Shown: in pieces, positions 8,093 through 15,868 of the stretch
How the letters are laid out: every line of letters starts with the position of its first letter
Numbering within the stretch: position 1 is the stretch's first letter
Assembly (NCBI GenBank): GCA_036677375.1
Contig: JAVBWO010000001.1
Location: 62,001 to 126,000, forward strand
Source: JAVBWO01 sp036677375
GTDB taxonomy: Bacteria > Bacillota > Dehalobacteriia > UBA4068 > UBA4997
Reading direction: 5' to 3'
Length of the DNA: 64,000 nt
Notes under the pieces: generated by a model
Told to the model about the DNA's origin: nothing
Database searches by the model: none
Seen by the model: only the letters and a program-made list of their open reading frames with translations
Made by a program: the position numbers and the translations under genes

Positions 8093-8743
8093 ATGTTGAG
8101 CCTCTTTAAAAATGCACGGGAACCCATGTCCAGTTACACGCACTTTCTCGGCGCTATTTTCTACGTTCTGGCAGGAGTATTGCTTTTGATCAAAAGCTTT
8201 GGGGACAATCGTCCTACCGCCGTGATTCTTGCAATTACCGTTTTTGTGATTTCTTTGGCCGTTTTATACAACGCCAGTTGGATCTATCATTATATCATCA
8301 CTACACCGGGAAAGACGATCCACTGGCGGAAACTGGATCACTCTATGATCTATGTGCTCATTGCAGGGACCTATACGCCTATATGCATCTATTATTACCC
8401 CGGACGCGGCGGAATCATCTTTGCCCTTGTCATGTGGACCCTTGCATTGATAGGGATTACCATCAAGTTGTGCTGGTTTCAAGCGCCCCGCTGGCTTTCC
8501 ACCGCCATGTATTTGGCTATGGGCTGGGCGGCTATTTTTAATTTCAAACCCATTGTGCTGCAAGACCCAGGAGCACTGGTCTTTTTACTTCTGGGCGGCG
8601 GCGCCTACAGTATCGGCGCGGTCATCTACGCCTTAAAAAAACCGGATATTTCCGCGATCATCGGGTTCCATGAATTCTTTCATCTTTTTGTCCTTTTGGG
8701 AACTTTCTGTCATTTCTTATTGATGTGGCTCTACATTGCCTGA
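8093..8743 (+). CDS. trhA: Hemolysin III / TrhA family membrane protein
   Basis: A seven-helix integral membrane protein of 216 residues in the PAQR/hemolysin III superfamily. The N-terminus carries the family pattern REPMSSYTHFLGA, the middle has the metal-site residues WRKLDHSMIYVLIAGTYTP, and the last helix has GFHEFFHLFVLLGTFCHF with the paired histidines. Members are linked to membrane energetics and fluidity; the name hemolysin is historical. It has its own promoter and an AAGGAGAATGAC site before ATG 8093. Confidence 0.93.
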   Translation: MLSLFKNAREPMSSYTHFLGAIFYVLAGVLLLIKSFGDNRPTAVILAITVFVISLAVLYNASWIYHYIITTPGKTIHWRKLDHSMIYVLIAGTYTPICIYYYPGRGGIIFALVMWTLALIGITIKLCWFQAPRWLSTAMYLAMGWAAIFNFKPIVLQDPGALVFLLLGGGAYSIGAVIYALKKPDISAIIGFHEFFHLFVLLGTFCHFLLMWLYIA

Positions 8744-8842
8744 GAAAAAGATGCCAAGCCGAGACTTGCCATTGAACAGTAGATATTGCCGGTAGCCGGC
8801 AAAACCTTCCTCAAACGCAAAACCCTCCTCATAAAATACAAC

Positions 8843-8882
8843 AATACCGCAGGTGTGTCTAGAGACTCATCTTGCGGTATTG
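8843..8882. terminator. Hairpin between convergent trhA and lgt
   Basis: An imperfectly looped inverted repeat has ACAATACCGCA on the left and TGCGGTATTGT on the right, enclosing about 20 bases that contain a smaller GTCT-AGAC pairing. It sits between two convergent genes and probably ends one or both. Confidence 0.55.
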
Positions 8883-8927
8883 TTCGCGCCGTGTTTTTTA
8901 CACAAGTTTTTCTAAAATAATTTTATT

Positions 8928-9716
8928 TTATCGTTTGATTGTTTTAATAGGCTTTACAGGTTTATCAGGCTTGACGGGCAACGCCGGTTTTTTACGGTTA
9001 TACCACAAAAGGCCTAATCCCAACAGGACTCCCGCCACACTCACCAGCATGGCCGCCCGCAAATTGCCAAACATAAGGCTGTCGGTGCGGAAGCGTTCTA
9101 TGATGAAACGACCCGCTGAATACCAAATAAAATACCAGGCCAGGATATCGCCAGTCTTCCCTTTTTTCTTCCTGCTGCAGATGGCCAGAATCATAAAACC
9201 GGTGATATCCCAGATCGATTCATACAAAAAGGTGGGGTGACGCCAAGCGCCGTCAATATACATGGCCCACGGTACATTGGTTTCGTAACCATAGGCCTCC
9301 TGATTAAAAAAGTTGCCCCATCGTCCGATACCCTGAGCCAAAACAAGCCCAGGCGTTAAAATATCGCCCCAGCGCCGAAAGCTTTGACGATGGGAATGGC
9401 TATAGACCAATAAGACCAGGATGCCGGTGATAACGCCGCCATGAATGGCCAGGCCTCCTTCCCAGGTCCGGAGGATCTCCCCGGGATGGGCGCTGTACCA
9501 TGACCAGTTGAAAATCACATAATAAAGCCGGGCGCCCAGGATCCCCAATGGTACGATCCATAAAAAGATATTAATCAGATGATCCGGGGACAAGCCGTTT
9601 TTTTTCGTCATATGGTTGGCCCAAAAAAAAGCCAATATCATTCCGCTGCAGATCAATACGCCGTACCAACGAATGTTAATAACTCCCAACTGCAAAGCAA
9701 TCCCGCTATCCGGCAA
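8928..9716 (-). CDS. lgt: Prolipoprotein diacylglyceryl transferase
   Basis: Lgt transfers diacylglycerol to the lipobox cysteine of prolipoproteins in the cytoplasmic membrane. The 262 residues contain about seven membrane segments, the HGG motif (AIHGGVITG) and the Lgt signature around GIGRWGNFFNQEAYG with the essential arginine and asparagines. The start is a TTG at 9716 after a GAGGGATGG stretch; no in-frame ATG is better placed. The C-terminus is an unusual basic tail of KP-rich repeats (about residues 243-262). PstS at the window start is a plausible substrate, but its N-terminus is not visible. Confidence 0.95.
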   Translation of the reverse strand: MPDSGIALQLGVINIRWYGVLICSGMILAFFWANHMTKKNGLSPDHLINIFLWIVPLGILGARLYYVIFNWSWYSAHPGEILRTWEGGLAIHGGVITGILVLLVYSHSHRQSFRRWGDILTPGLVLAQGIGRWGNFFNQEAYGYETNVPWAMYIDGAWRHPTFLYESIWDITGFMILAICSRKKKGKTGDILAWYFIWYSAGRFIIERFRTDSLMFGNLRAAMLVSVAGVLLGLGLLWYNRKKPALPVKPDKPVKPIKTIKR

Positions 9717-9845
9717 CGCCCATCCCTCATTTCATTGCTAATTTATCATAAAGATTATATAATAAAACTAATTTTACCGCTACCCTTTTTCATATAAGCC
9801 ACAAATCTTTACACCACCCCTTTATAAGATCGAAAGGAGGCTTTC

Positions 9846-11060
9846 ATGAACCCAAGACAAGGTTTGACCTGTTCCATTGTCGCCGCTGATGGTAATGATA
9901 CGCCGATGATCCGCCATTTATGGGAGTCTTCGTTTCAGGATGATCCTCCCCAATGGGTAGAGCATTTTTTTCAAACCATTTACCGGCCGGAAAATGTTTT
10001 TTTATTTCAAATAGAAGGGGCTGTGGCCGGAGCGGTGCATCACTTTCACACCCCCCTTACCATTCGGAACCACTTGTGCCAAGGCACCTTCTTTTATGGA
10101 CTCGCCGTCCATCCGCCTTATCGGGGCATGGGTGTGGGAAGGCTTTTGACCCGCCATATTCTGGAGGAGGCCGCCCAAGAAGGCAGCGGTATGGTTTTGC
10201 TGGTTCCGGCCATCCCCGGTTATTATGAGGCCTTGGGATTTGACTGGTGCTATGGCCTGCATTATTACACCTTTCCTTTGGAAGGGCTGGCCAATGCCCC
10301 CGCCGTGACAGGCCCCGCCATCCAATGGGGCGAACTTCAAGAGGTTGCAGATCCTACCCAATGCTGGCAGGCTTTTGATCATGTCTATCGCACCTGGAGC
10401 TGCTCCTGGCAAAGCCGCGCTTTGCGGCAGGCGGAACGCTGGCATCATTTTTTTCAGGATATCCGGGGCGAAGGCGGCTCTTGTTTTCTTTTAACCCAGG
10501 GGAAGGAGCCTGCGGGCTATCTCACGCTATGGCAGAAAGGCGACACCATTACCATCCGAGAAATGGCCTGGAGCAACGCGGACGCCTGCCGCCGGCTTCT
10601 TTATACCTTATGGCAATATCGTTCCCAAGCCCAAACGGTAATCTGGTACGCGCCCCCTGACGAAAAAGAGGCTATCTTCCTGCCGCGGGAGAAAAAAAGC
10701 TATTTGGCGCGGAATTTTATTTTAGGGCGTATCACCGAAATCGCCCTGGCCTGCCAGGATCTGCCCGTGCCGGATCTTGGCCCAGGAGAGCTTCGCATTA
10801 AAATCCATGATCCACTCCTGCCGCAAAACGAAGGCCTATGGCGCTTGTCCTGGCAGCAAGGCCTCTTAAACGCAGCAAAGCTTTTAGAAGGCGATGCGGA
10901 TCTTGCCATGGACATCGGTGCTTTCAGCGCCTGCTGTCTTGGCTATTACCGTCCCGCTTTTTATCATTTGCAGGGACGCATAACAGGAAAGGAGGCGAGC
11001 CTTGCTCTTTTTGAGCAGCTCTTTCCTCCTTGCATCAACTATTATTATGACTACCTGTAG
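9846..11060 (+). CDS. Eis-like GNAT acetyltransferase with C-terminal SCP2-type domain
   Basis: A 404-residue protein laid out like the Eis family: an N-terminal GNAT domain with the acetyl-CoA loop in VHPPYRGMGVGRLL (about residues 92-105), a second GNAT-like middle, and a C-terminal sterol-carrier-like domain ending in LFPPCINYYYDYL. An AAAGGAGG site lies 6 bases before ATG 9846. Eis homologues acetylate amines, including aminoglycosides or polyamines, but the substrate here is unknown. The gene meets the convergent exonuclease gene with only six bases between stops. Confidence 0.88.
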   Translation: MNPRQGLTCSIVAADGNDTPMIRHLWESSFQDDPPQWVEHFFQTIYRPENVFLFQIEGAVAGAVHHFHTPLTIRNHLCQGTFFYGLAVHPPYRGMGVGRLLTRHILEEAAQEGSGMVLLVPAIPGYYEALGFDWCYGLHYYTFPLEGLANAPAVTGPAIQWGELQEVADPTQCWQAFDHVYRTWSCSWQSRALRQAERWHHFFQDIRGEGGSCFLLTQGKEPAGYLTLWQKGDTITIREMAWSNADACRRLLYTLWQYRSQAQTVIWYAPPDEKEAIFLPREKKSYLARNFILGRITEIALACQDLPVPDLGPGELRIKIHDPLLPQNEGLWRLSWQQGLLNAAKLLEGDADLAMDIGAFSACCLGYYRPAFYHLQGRITGKEASLALFEQLFPPCINYYYDYL

Positions 11061-11066
11061 ATGGTT

Positions 11067-11840
11067 CTATACGCATTCGTCCCGCTCCAGGATGACCCCC
11101 ACCGGGCAGTGATCGGAACCCTGCACCTCCGGTAAAATGAAACTGTCCAAGACTCTCGGCGTAAGGTCGGTCTGGGAAAAGAAATAGTCAATCCGCCAGC
11201 CCACATTGCGCTCCCGCGCCCGGCTTTTCACATCCCACCAGCTATAATTTCCACCTTCTTCGTGAAAAATGCGGAAGGTATCCTGAAAGCCCGCCGCCAA
11301 AAGTCGGTCGATCCATTGCCTTTCCAGCGGAAGAAACCCAGAGATCTTCTCGTTTTCTTTCGGCCGGGCCAGATCGGTGGGACGGTGAGCGGTATTCACA
11401 TCACCGCAGATCAGCATATTTTGCCGCGCCGTCACGAAATCCAAGGTGGCGTCGTAAAAACTCATTTTGTAATCCAGGCGCTCCTGTGAAGAACCGCCGT
11501 TGGGAAAATAACAGTTAAACAAAGTAAAGTCCGGGTATGCCGCCACCAGAACACGCCCTTCCGCGTCAAAAACAGGGATACCCATACCTGTCAGTACCGA
11601 TTGCGGCTTTTCTTTGCTGTAGATGGCCACGCCGCTGTAACCGCCCCGCTCCGCCGCAACGAAATAGCTGTGGTAACCGGGAATATCTTGGATATCCGCC
11701 GGCAGCTGATCTTTTCTGGAACGGGTCTCCTGCAAGCAGAGAATATCGGCATCCAAGGCAGCCACCGTGTCCAGAAAACCTTTCTTTGCTACGGAACGCA
11801 AACCGTTGACGTTCCAGGAAATAATCTTAATCTCAGTCAA
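11067..11840 (-). CDS. xth: Exodeoxyribonuclease III (AP endonuclease, ExoA/XthA family)
   Basis: This enzyme cuts DNA at abasic sites and digests duplex 3' ends during base excision repair. Family motifs are in order: SWNVNGLRS, CLQETRS with the metal-binding Glu, CGDVNTAH, and the C-terminal GSDHCPV with the catalytic Asp-His. I place the start at TTG 11840, preceded by GAGGTG, giving 257 residues, the usual length. The frame stays open to 11978, but that would add 46 unconserved residues and run into the start of the divergent neighbour. Confidence 0.94.
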   Translation of the reverse strand: MTEIKIISWNVNGLRSVAKKGFLDTVAALDADILCLQETRSRKDQLPADIQDIPGYHSYFVAAERGGYSGVAIYSKEKPQSVLTGMGIPVFDAEGRVLVAAYPDFTLFNCYFPNGGSSQERLDYKMSFYDATLDFVTARQNMLICGDVNTAHRPTDLARPKENEKISGFLPLERQWIDRLLAAGFQDTFRIFHEEGGNYSWWDVKSRARERNVGWRIDYFFSQTDLTPRVLDSFILPEVQGSDHCPVGVILERDECV

Positions 11841-11977
11841 AACCGCACCTCGTTTCTGATTGCTGCTTGATTCTTTGTATTTTATATTTTCGCCATACAA
11901 GGGAGATGTCCTGCCCAGGATTTTTGGTGCGGACGCAGAATAGAATATAGAAATATTCATTTGGAAGGGGCAAAACA

Positions 11978-12379
11978 ATGGGTAAATTAGCGGATCTGAT
12001 TGCTTCCGGCTTTGGTAATAAGGAAGACTATAATTGCGCCGAAAAGATCATATACGGCGCCAACATCGTTTATGATCTAAGTTTGAGCAAAGCGGCCTGC
12101 AAATTAGCCGCTGGTTTCGGCGGCGGTTTCGGCATCGAACATACCTGTGGCACACTGGCGGCAGGCACCATGGTACTTTCGCATCTTTATGTGAAAGAGC
12201 GGGCTCATGAGAGTGATTTCATCAAGCAAAAGAGCGAGGCTTTTCTACACGGTTTTGAGAAGAAAATGGGCAGCATGATGTGCGATCAACTGAAAAAGCA
12301 ATATCGCACTGAAGACAAGAAATGCTTCGACGTCATTTATGCCGCAGCCTTGATGCTGGATGAGGTCACCGGCAACTAA
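11978..12379 (+). CDS. C_GCAxxG_C_C family putative redox protein
   Basis: A 133-residue soluble protein of the C_GCAxxG_C_C family (PF09719). Family cysteines are visible at NCAEKI, ACKLAAGFGGGFG, the signature-like HTCGTLAAG (the consensus CGAxxG appears here as CGTxxG), MMCDQ and KCFDVI. The family is thought to bind a redox cofactor or metal; the reaction is unknown. A GGAAGGGG site precedes ATG 11978. It is divergent from exonuclease III and followed by a strong terminator, so it is transcribed alone. Confidence 0.87.
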   Translation: MGKLADLIASGFGNKEDYNCAEKIIYGANIVYDLSLSKAACKLAAGFGGGFGIEHTCGTLAAGTMVLSHLYVKERAHESDFIKQKSEAFLHGFEKKMGSMMCDQLKKQYRTEDKKCFDVIYAAALMLDEVTGN

Positions 12380-12387
12380 GTCTTATC

Positions 12388-12421
12388 AAAGCGCAAGAGC
12401 TATTGGGCCTTTGCGCTTTTT
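12388..12421 (+). terminator. Terminator of the C_GCAxxG_C_C gene
   Basis: AAAGCGCAA (12388-12396) pairs with TTGCGCTTT (12411-12419), followed by a T-run, 8 bases after the stop codon. The following 120 bases up to the next hairpin hold no gene that I can support. Confidence 0.85.
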
Positions 12422-12541
12422 GATTTGGCAAAAGCAATTCAGGGCCAAAGTTCTCCCGGTGTGCATTGGAAACATCTACTTTGGGGATCATTCATGATTC
12501 ATAAAAGGATACTCAAATCCTTACACGGGGTTAAGCAAATA

Positions 12542-12569
12542 AAAAAAGACGGGGTATCCCGTCTTTTTT
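12542..12569. terminator. Terminator downstream of rubredoxin (bidirectional)
   Basis: GACGGG and CCCGTC form a stem with a 4-base loop flanked by A6 on the left and T6 on the right. On the minus strand it ends the rubredoxin transcript 22 bases after its stop codon. Confidence 0.88.
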
Positions 12570-12590
12570 CAAATTATTAATAATGACAAA

Positions 12591-12749
12591 CTATTCCGCT
12601 TCAAACTGATCTTTTCCAACACCGCACTCCGGGCAAACCCAGTCTTCCGGTAAATCCTCAAAAGAAATGCCTGCCGGAATATCATGGTCCTGATCACCGG
12701 TAGCCGGGTCGTAAATGTACCCGCATACAGCGCAGCCCATTCTTTGCAT
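12591..12749 (-). CDS. Rubredoxin
   Basis: A 52-residue iron protein that carries single electrons in anaerobic metabolism, often to oxygen- or superoxide-detoxifying partners. The iron is bound by four cysteines in two knuckles, Cys6-Ala-Val-Cys9-Gly-Tyr and Cys39-Pro-Glu-Cys42-Gly, with the family aromatic residues Tyr11, Tyr13 and Trp37 and the DPATGD turn. The start ATG at 12749 has AAAGGGGG upstream. A second in-frame ATG three codons later is less well spaced. It is monocistronic; the partner oxidoreductase is not in this window. Confidence 0.96.
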   Translation of the reverse strand: MQRMGCAVCGYIYDPATGDQDHDIPAGISFEDLPEDWVCPECGVGKDQFEAE

Positions 12750-12857
12750 ATCAGAATCCCCCTTTATTTCCCTATCATTATTGGGTTTTGCGATATACTT
12801 ATCATATATAAGTGTCAGTAAAAAATCAACTAGAAATCTTTAATTTTATTAAAATAT

Positions 12858-13787
12858 TTATCTTAGCCAACACATGGCATTACTGATAGCGGCAAACTCT
12901 TGTAAGGTCAAAGTTTCACCCCGCCTGTTGCCGTCAATACAGGCTTCCCGTAATATGGTAGCCGCACCTGCTTTGTCCAAATGTAAGCCGGAGGCCAATG
13001 CATTCAGCAAAGTTTTGCGGCGCTGTCCGAAGGCAGCAGCGACAACCTGAAAAAAAAGTTCTTCGTTATGAACCGACACAGCCGGCCGTTCCAGCCGTTC
13101 TAAAACCACCACGGCGGAATCCACCGAAGGACGGGGCTGAAATACTGTGGGCGGCACGGTAAAAGCCGTAGAAACCGCCGCACGATACTGTATCGCAACG
13201 GAAAGCGCGCCGTATTCTTTGCAGTCTGCCGCCGCCGACATCCGGTCGGCAACTTCCTTTTGCACCATCAGAACCATACGTCGCCAAGGGGCGCCATTCT
13301 CCAAGAGATGAAAGATCAGCGGCGTGGTAATATAATAAGGCAAATTCGCCACTACCACAAAGCCGTCCCGGAAATGACCCTTTTCTTGCAGGCTGCTTAA
13401 AAGATATTGGTAATCCAACTTTAAGGCATCGCCATGACATAGCGTCAGCTTGCTATTGCCGTGAAAGAGCTGCTTTAAAATCTCGATTAAAGCGGAATCA
13501 ATCTCCAAAGCCACAACATGGCCCGCAGTGCCTAAAAGCTCTTGGGTCATGCCACCCAAGCCGGGGCCGATTTCCAATACGATATCGGTTTCGTCAAGCC
13601 GGGCAGCGGCAATAATACGCTTCACCACGTCCGGTTCCACCAAAAAATTCTGACCCCATTTTTTACGCCAGCGAAAATGGTGCCCTTCTATGATCTTCCT
13701 AGTAGCGGAAGGGGTCGCGATTTTTTGCTGCTCCTCGCGCTGTTCTGAATTTTCTTTTTCTTCTACTTCTTCTGTCATGATCGTCAT
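12858..13787 (-). CDS. rsmA: 16S rRNA dimethyladenosine transferase RsmA (KsgA)
   Basis: RsmA dimethylates the two adjacent adenines near the 3' end of 16S rRNA. The SAM-binding motif is at VLEIGPGLGGMT and the catalytic motif NLPYY is present (VVANLPYYITTPLIF). At 309 residues it is slightly longer than usual because of a Glu-rich N-terminal extension of about 30 residues before the conserved RWRKKWGQNFLV. The rnmV gene that usually precedes rsmA in Firmicutes is absent; yabE is directly upstream. Confidence 0.96.
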   Translation of the reverse strand: MTIMTEEVEEKENSEQREEQQKIATPSATRKIIEGHHFRWRKKWGQNFLVEPDVVKRIIAAARLDETDIVLEIGPGLGGMTQELLGTAGHVVALEIDSALIEILKQLFHGNSKLTLCHGDALKLDYQYLLSSLQEKGHFRDGFVVVANLPYYITTPLIFHLLENGAPWRRMVLMVQKEVADRMSAAADCKEYGALSVAIQYRAAVSTAFTVPPTVFQPRPSVDSAVVVLERLERPAVSVHNEELFFQVVAAAFGQRRKTLLNALASGLHLDKAGAATILREACIDGNRRGETLTLQEFAAISNAMCWLR

Positions 13788-13800
13788 GATAACGCCTCTA

Positions 13801-14790
13801 TTAATCTAAAACATATAGTTTTACTCGCTTAACACCCCATTTTACACATTCCGCCTGGGTGGGCAGACAAATATCAATGCGGTTATTTTTGATCTTACCA
13901 CCGGTATCCGCCGCGATGGCATAACCATAGCCTTCCACATAGACTCTTGTCCCCAGCGGGATGACACTGGGATCTACCGCGATCACACCTACTTTTGCAG
14001 GCAAACCGCTTTTGGTGGTACCACCAGCCACATAGGCTGTCGCAGTCACCGACAACGCCTCTTTGGTACTGAAATCCACATTGGCTAATGCAGCATTGCT
14101 CTGTTCTTTTGTGCCGTAGGCAACAACCCGGCTGACAGGGCTGCTGATATTCCGGCTTACCAAAAGCTGCCGGTCTGTTTCCACACCGTCTTGGTAAACC
14201 ACCTGCCAAGTATTCTCTGTCACGCCGGCTCTGCCCCGAACCAAAACTCTGGTGCTGCCGATGACAAGCCCACTGTCTGCTTTGCGGATCTCCTGAGGAT
14301 TGGTAAGAGCTTTTTCTACCCATTCTTTCATCGTGATGCGCACAACCCGGATACTGCTGTCTGCGGTAAGCAAGCTGTCGGCAGCCGGAATCACCTCATC
14401 CATCTCACCTAAAGAAATATCCGCCTGATGCAAGGCATCTCTGACGGTTCCCGGCAAAGTAGTGACGGTCTTGGTATTACCGTCCGCCGTAATCTTGACG
14501 TCAATGGCATGGGTGACAGTGAGGGTCATACCATCCTTAATGGGTGTGGTTTCCGAGGGACTCACCGCGTCATGAGGTCCTAGTTGAATACCGGCCGCTG
14601 TCAGATATTCCCCGACTGTAGAAGCGGTGGTAAAAGTATTCTTTCCTTCTTCCTGATCACAGGCAACCGTGATATCCCGATACATCCATTGTATGCCGGC
14701 AAAAACCGACCCTGCAAGCAACAAACAAACAACAACAAACAACAACATGTGATAGAGCCACAATCGCTCTGGGTTAACATTTTTAAACAT
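13801..14790 (-). CDS. yabE: YabE-like protein: DUF348 repeats, G5 and 3D domains
   Basis: An envelope protein of about 329 residues resembling YabE/resuscitation-factor-like muralytic proteins. It has an N-terminal membrane anchor (about residues 12-35), two DUF348 repeats, a G5 domain and a C-terminal 3D domain whose aspartates are seen in VIAVDPSVIPLGT, IAADTGG and RIDICLP. I start it at ATG 14790, where GGAGG is five bases upstream; a longer frame to 14811 lacks such a site. The 3D domain of this type (as in MltA and Sps proteins) is linked to peptidoglycan cleavage. It lies between tatD and rsmA as in Bacillus. Confidence 0.9.
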   Translation of the reverse strand: MFKNVNPERLWLYHMLLFVVVCLLLAGSVFAGIQWMYRDITVACDQEEGKNTFTTASTVGEYLTAAGIQLGPHDAVSPSETTPIKDGMTLTVTHAIDVKITADGNTKTVTTLPGTVRDALHQADISLGEMDEVIPAADSLLTADSSIRVVRITMKEWVEKALTNPQEIRKADSGLVIGSTRVLVRGRAGVTENTWQVVYQDGVETDRQLLVSRNISSPVSRVVAYGTKEQSNAALANVDFSTKEALSVTATAYVAGGTTKSGLPAKVGVIAVDPSVIPLGTRVYVEGYGYAIAADTGGKIKNNRIDICLPTQAECVKWGVKRVKLYVLD

Positions 14791-14953
14791 AAAAACCTCC
14801 CGTTTTGGCATACTCTCCTCTATTTAAAGTTTATTCAATAGAGAGAAATTTTGCCCTATGGGCGAAACGTGTTCCTCTATTTTACTAAAAAAAGAAAGGA
14901 ATGTCAAATACGGGATGTCCTATGCATGACAACAAATAATGATAGCAGATATT

Positions 14954-15724
14954 TTATGCAATCTGATAGATTCTTTTGGCGTTCTCCGTGGTGATCCGCC
15001 CGGCCTCAAATAAGGTGATGTTATGCAGTTGCGCAATCTTCTGCGCCACCAGCTCCACTCGCGCCGGCTCGTTGGTCTGCCCCCGGAAGGGATGAGGCGA
15101 TAGATAGGGGCAATCCGTTTCAATAAGCAAATGTTCCAGAGGCACCTTGGCCGCCACCTCCGATAACTGTCTGGCATTGCTGTAGGTCACCGGCCCGGCA
15201 AAGGAGATATCAAAGCCTAATTTCAAGCATTCTTGGGCCATTTCCCAACTGCCGGAATAACAATGCAGGATACCTCCTTGGACGCCGGACATCTCCTTTT
15301 TTAAAATGTCCATCATATCGCCGTGGGCGTCCCGGTCATGGATAACAATGGGTTTTTTAAGCTGCCTGGCCAGATCCATTTGCCGGACAAAAGCTTTTTT
15401 CTGCACTTCCCGGGGAGACAGATCCCGGTAATAATCCAGGCCGATCTCACCGATAGCACTCACAATAGGCAATGCCGCCAGCTCGGCCAGTTTGGCAAAC
15501 ATGCCGTCATCCAAGGTTTCGGCATCATGGGGATGGATTCCCACCACCGGTGTTAATTGAGCGTATTTTTCCGCCAAATGCACGGCGAAAACCGAAGATT
15601 TCCAATCATATCCCACCACCGCCATATGCCGCACGTCGGCTGCCGTCGCCCGCTCCAGCAACTCTTCCACATGGGGCGCCAGCTCTTCGTCGTTCAAATG
15701 GGTATGGGTATCGAAGAATTCCAT
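14954..15724 (-). CDS. tatD: TatD family metal-dependent hydrolase
   Basis: A 256-residue TIM-barrel hydrolase of the TatD/YabD family. Metal ligands are visible as DTHTHLND at the N-terminus, GEIGLDYY, VIHDRDAH, HCYSGS and the final ETDCPYL. Family members act as 3'-5' DNA exonucleases or proofreading factors (D-Tyr-tRNA deacylase-like roles have been suggested). It lies downstream of metG, the usual place. The gap to metG holds a terminator-like hairpin, so the two may be only partly co-transcribed. Confidence 0.95.
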   Translation of the reverse strand: MEFFDTHTHLNDEELAPHVEELLERATAADVRHMAVVGYDWKSSVFAVHLAEKYAQLTPVVGIHPHDAETLDDGMFAKLAELAALPIVSAIGEIGLDYYRDLSPREVQKKAFVRQMDLARQLKKPIVIHDRDAHGDMMDILKKEMSGVQGGILHCYSGSWEMAQECLKLGFDISFAGPVTYSNARQLSEVAAKVPLEHLLIETDCPYLSPHPFRGQTNEPARVELVAQKIAQLHNITLFEAGRITTENAKRIYQIA

Positions 15725-15819
15725 AGAGGTACTCCTTCCAACAATAAAAAATCATCTTTCCCTTTAAGCAGATGCGTATTAGTTTGAGCTTTTAAAGACA
15801 AGCTTCGTTCAAAGCAGAG

Positions 15820-15850
15820 AACAGGGGAGCGGCTTACCGCTCCCCTGGGT
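15820..15850 (-). terminator. GC-rich hairpin after metG
   Basis: CAGGGGAGCGG and CCGCTCCCCTG form an 11-bp stem around a short loop, 18 bases after the metG stop. The T-tract is poor on both strands, so it may act as an attenuating hairpin rather than a full stop. Confidence 0.6.
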
Positions 15851-15868
15851 TATCTTTTGACCCGTTTT

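Noticed and set aside
11841..11978. 46-codon N-terminal extension of exonuclease III
   Set aside because: It overlaps the start of the divergent neighbour and is absent in the family; TTG 11840 with GAGGTG upstream gives the normal length.
12425..12541. Possible small gene between C_GCAxxG_C_C and rubredoxin
   Set aside because: No frame with a ribosome site or protein-like content was found on either strand; only terminators flank it.
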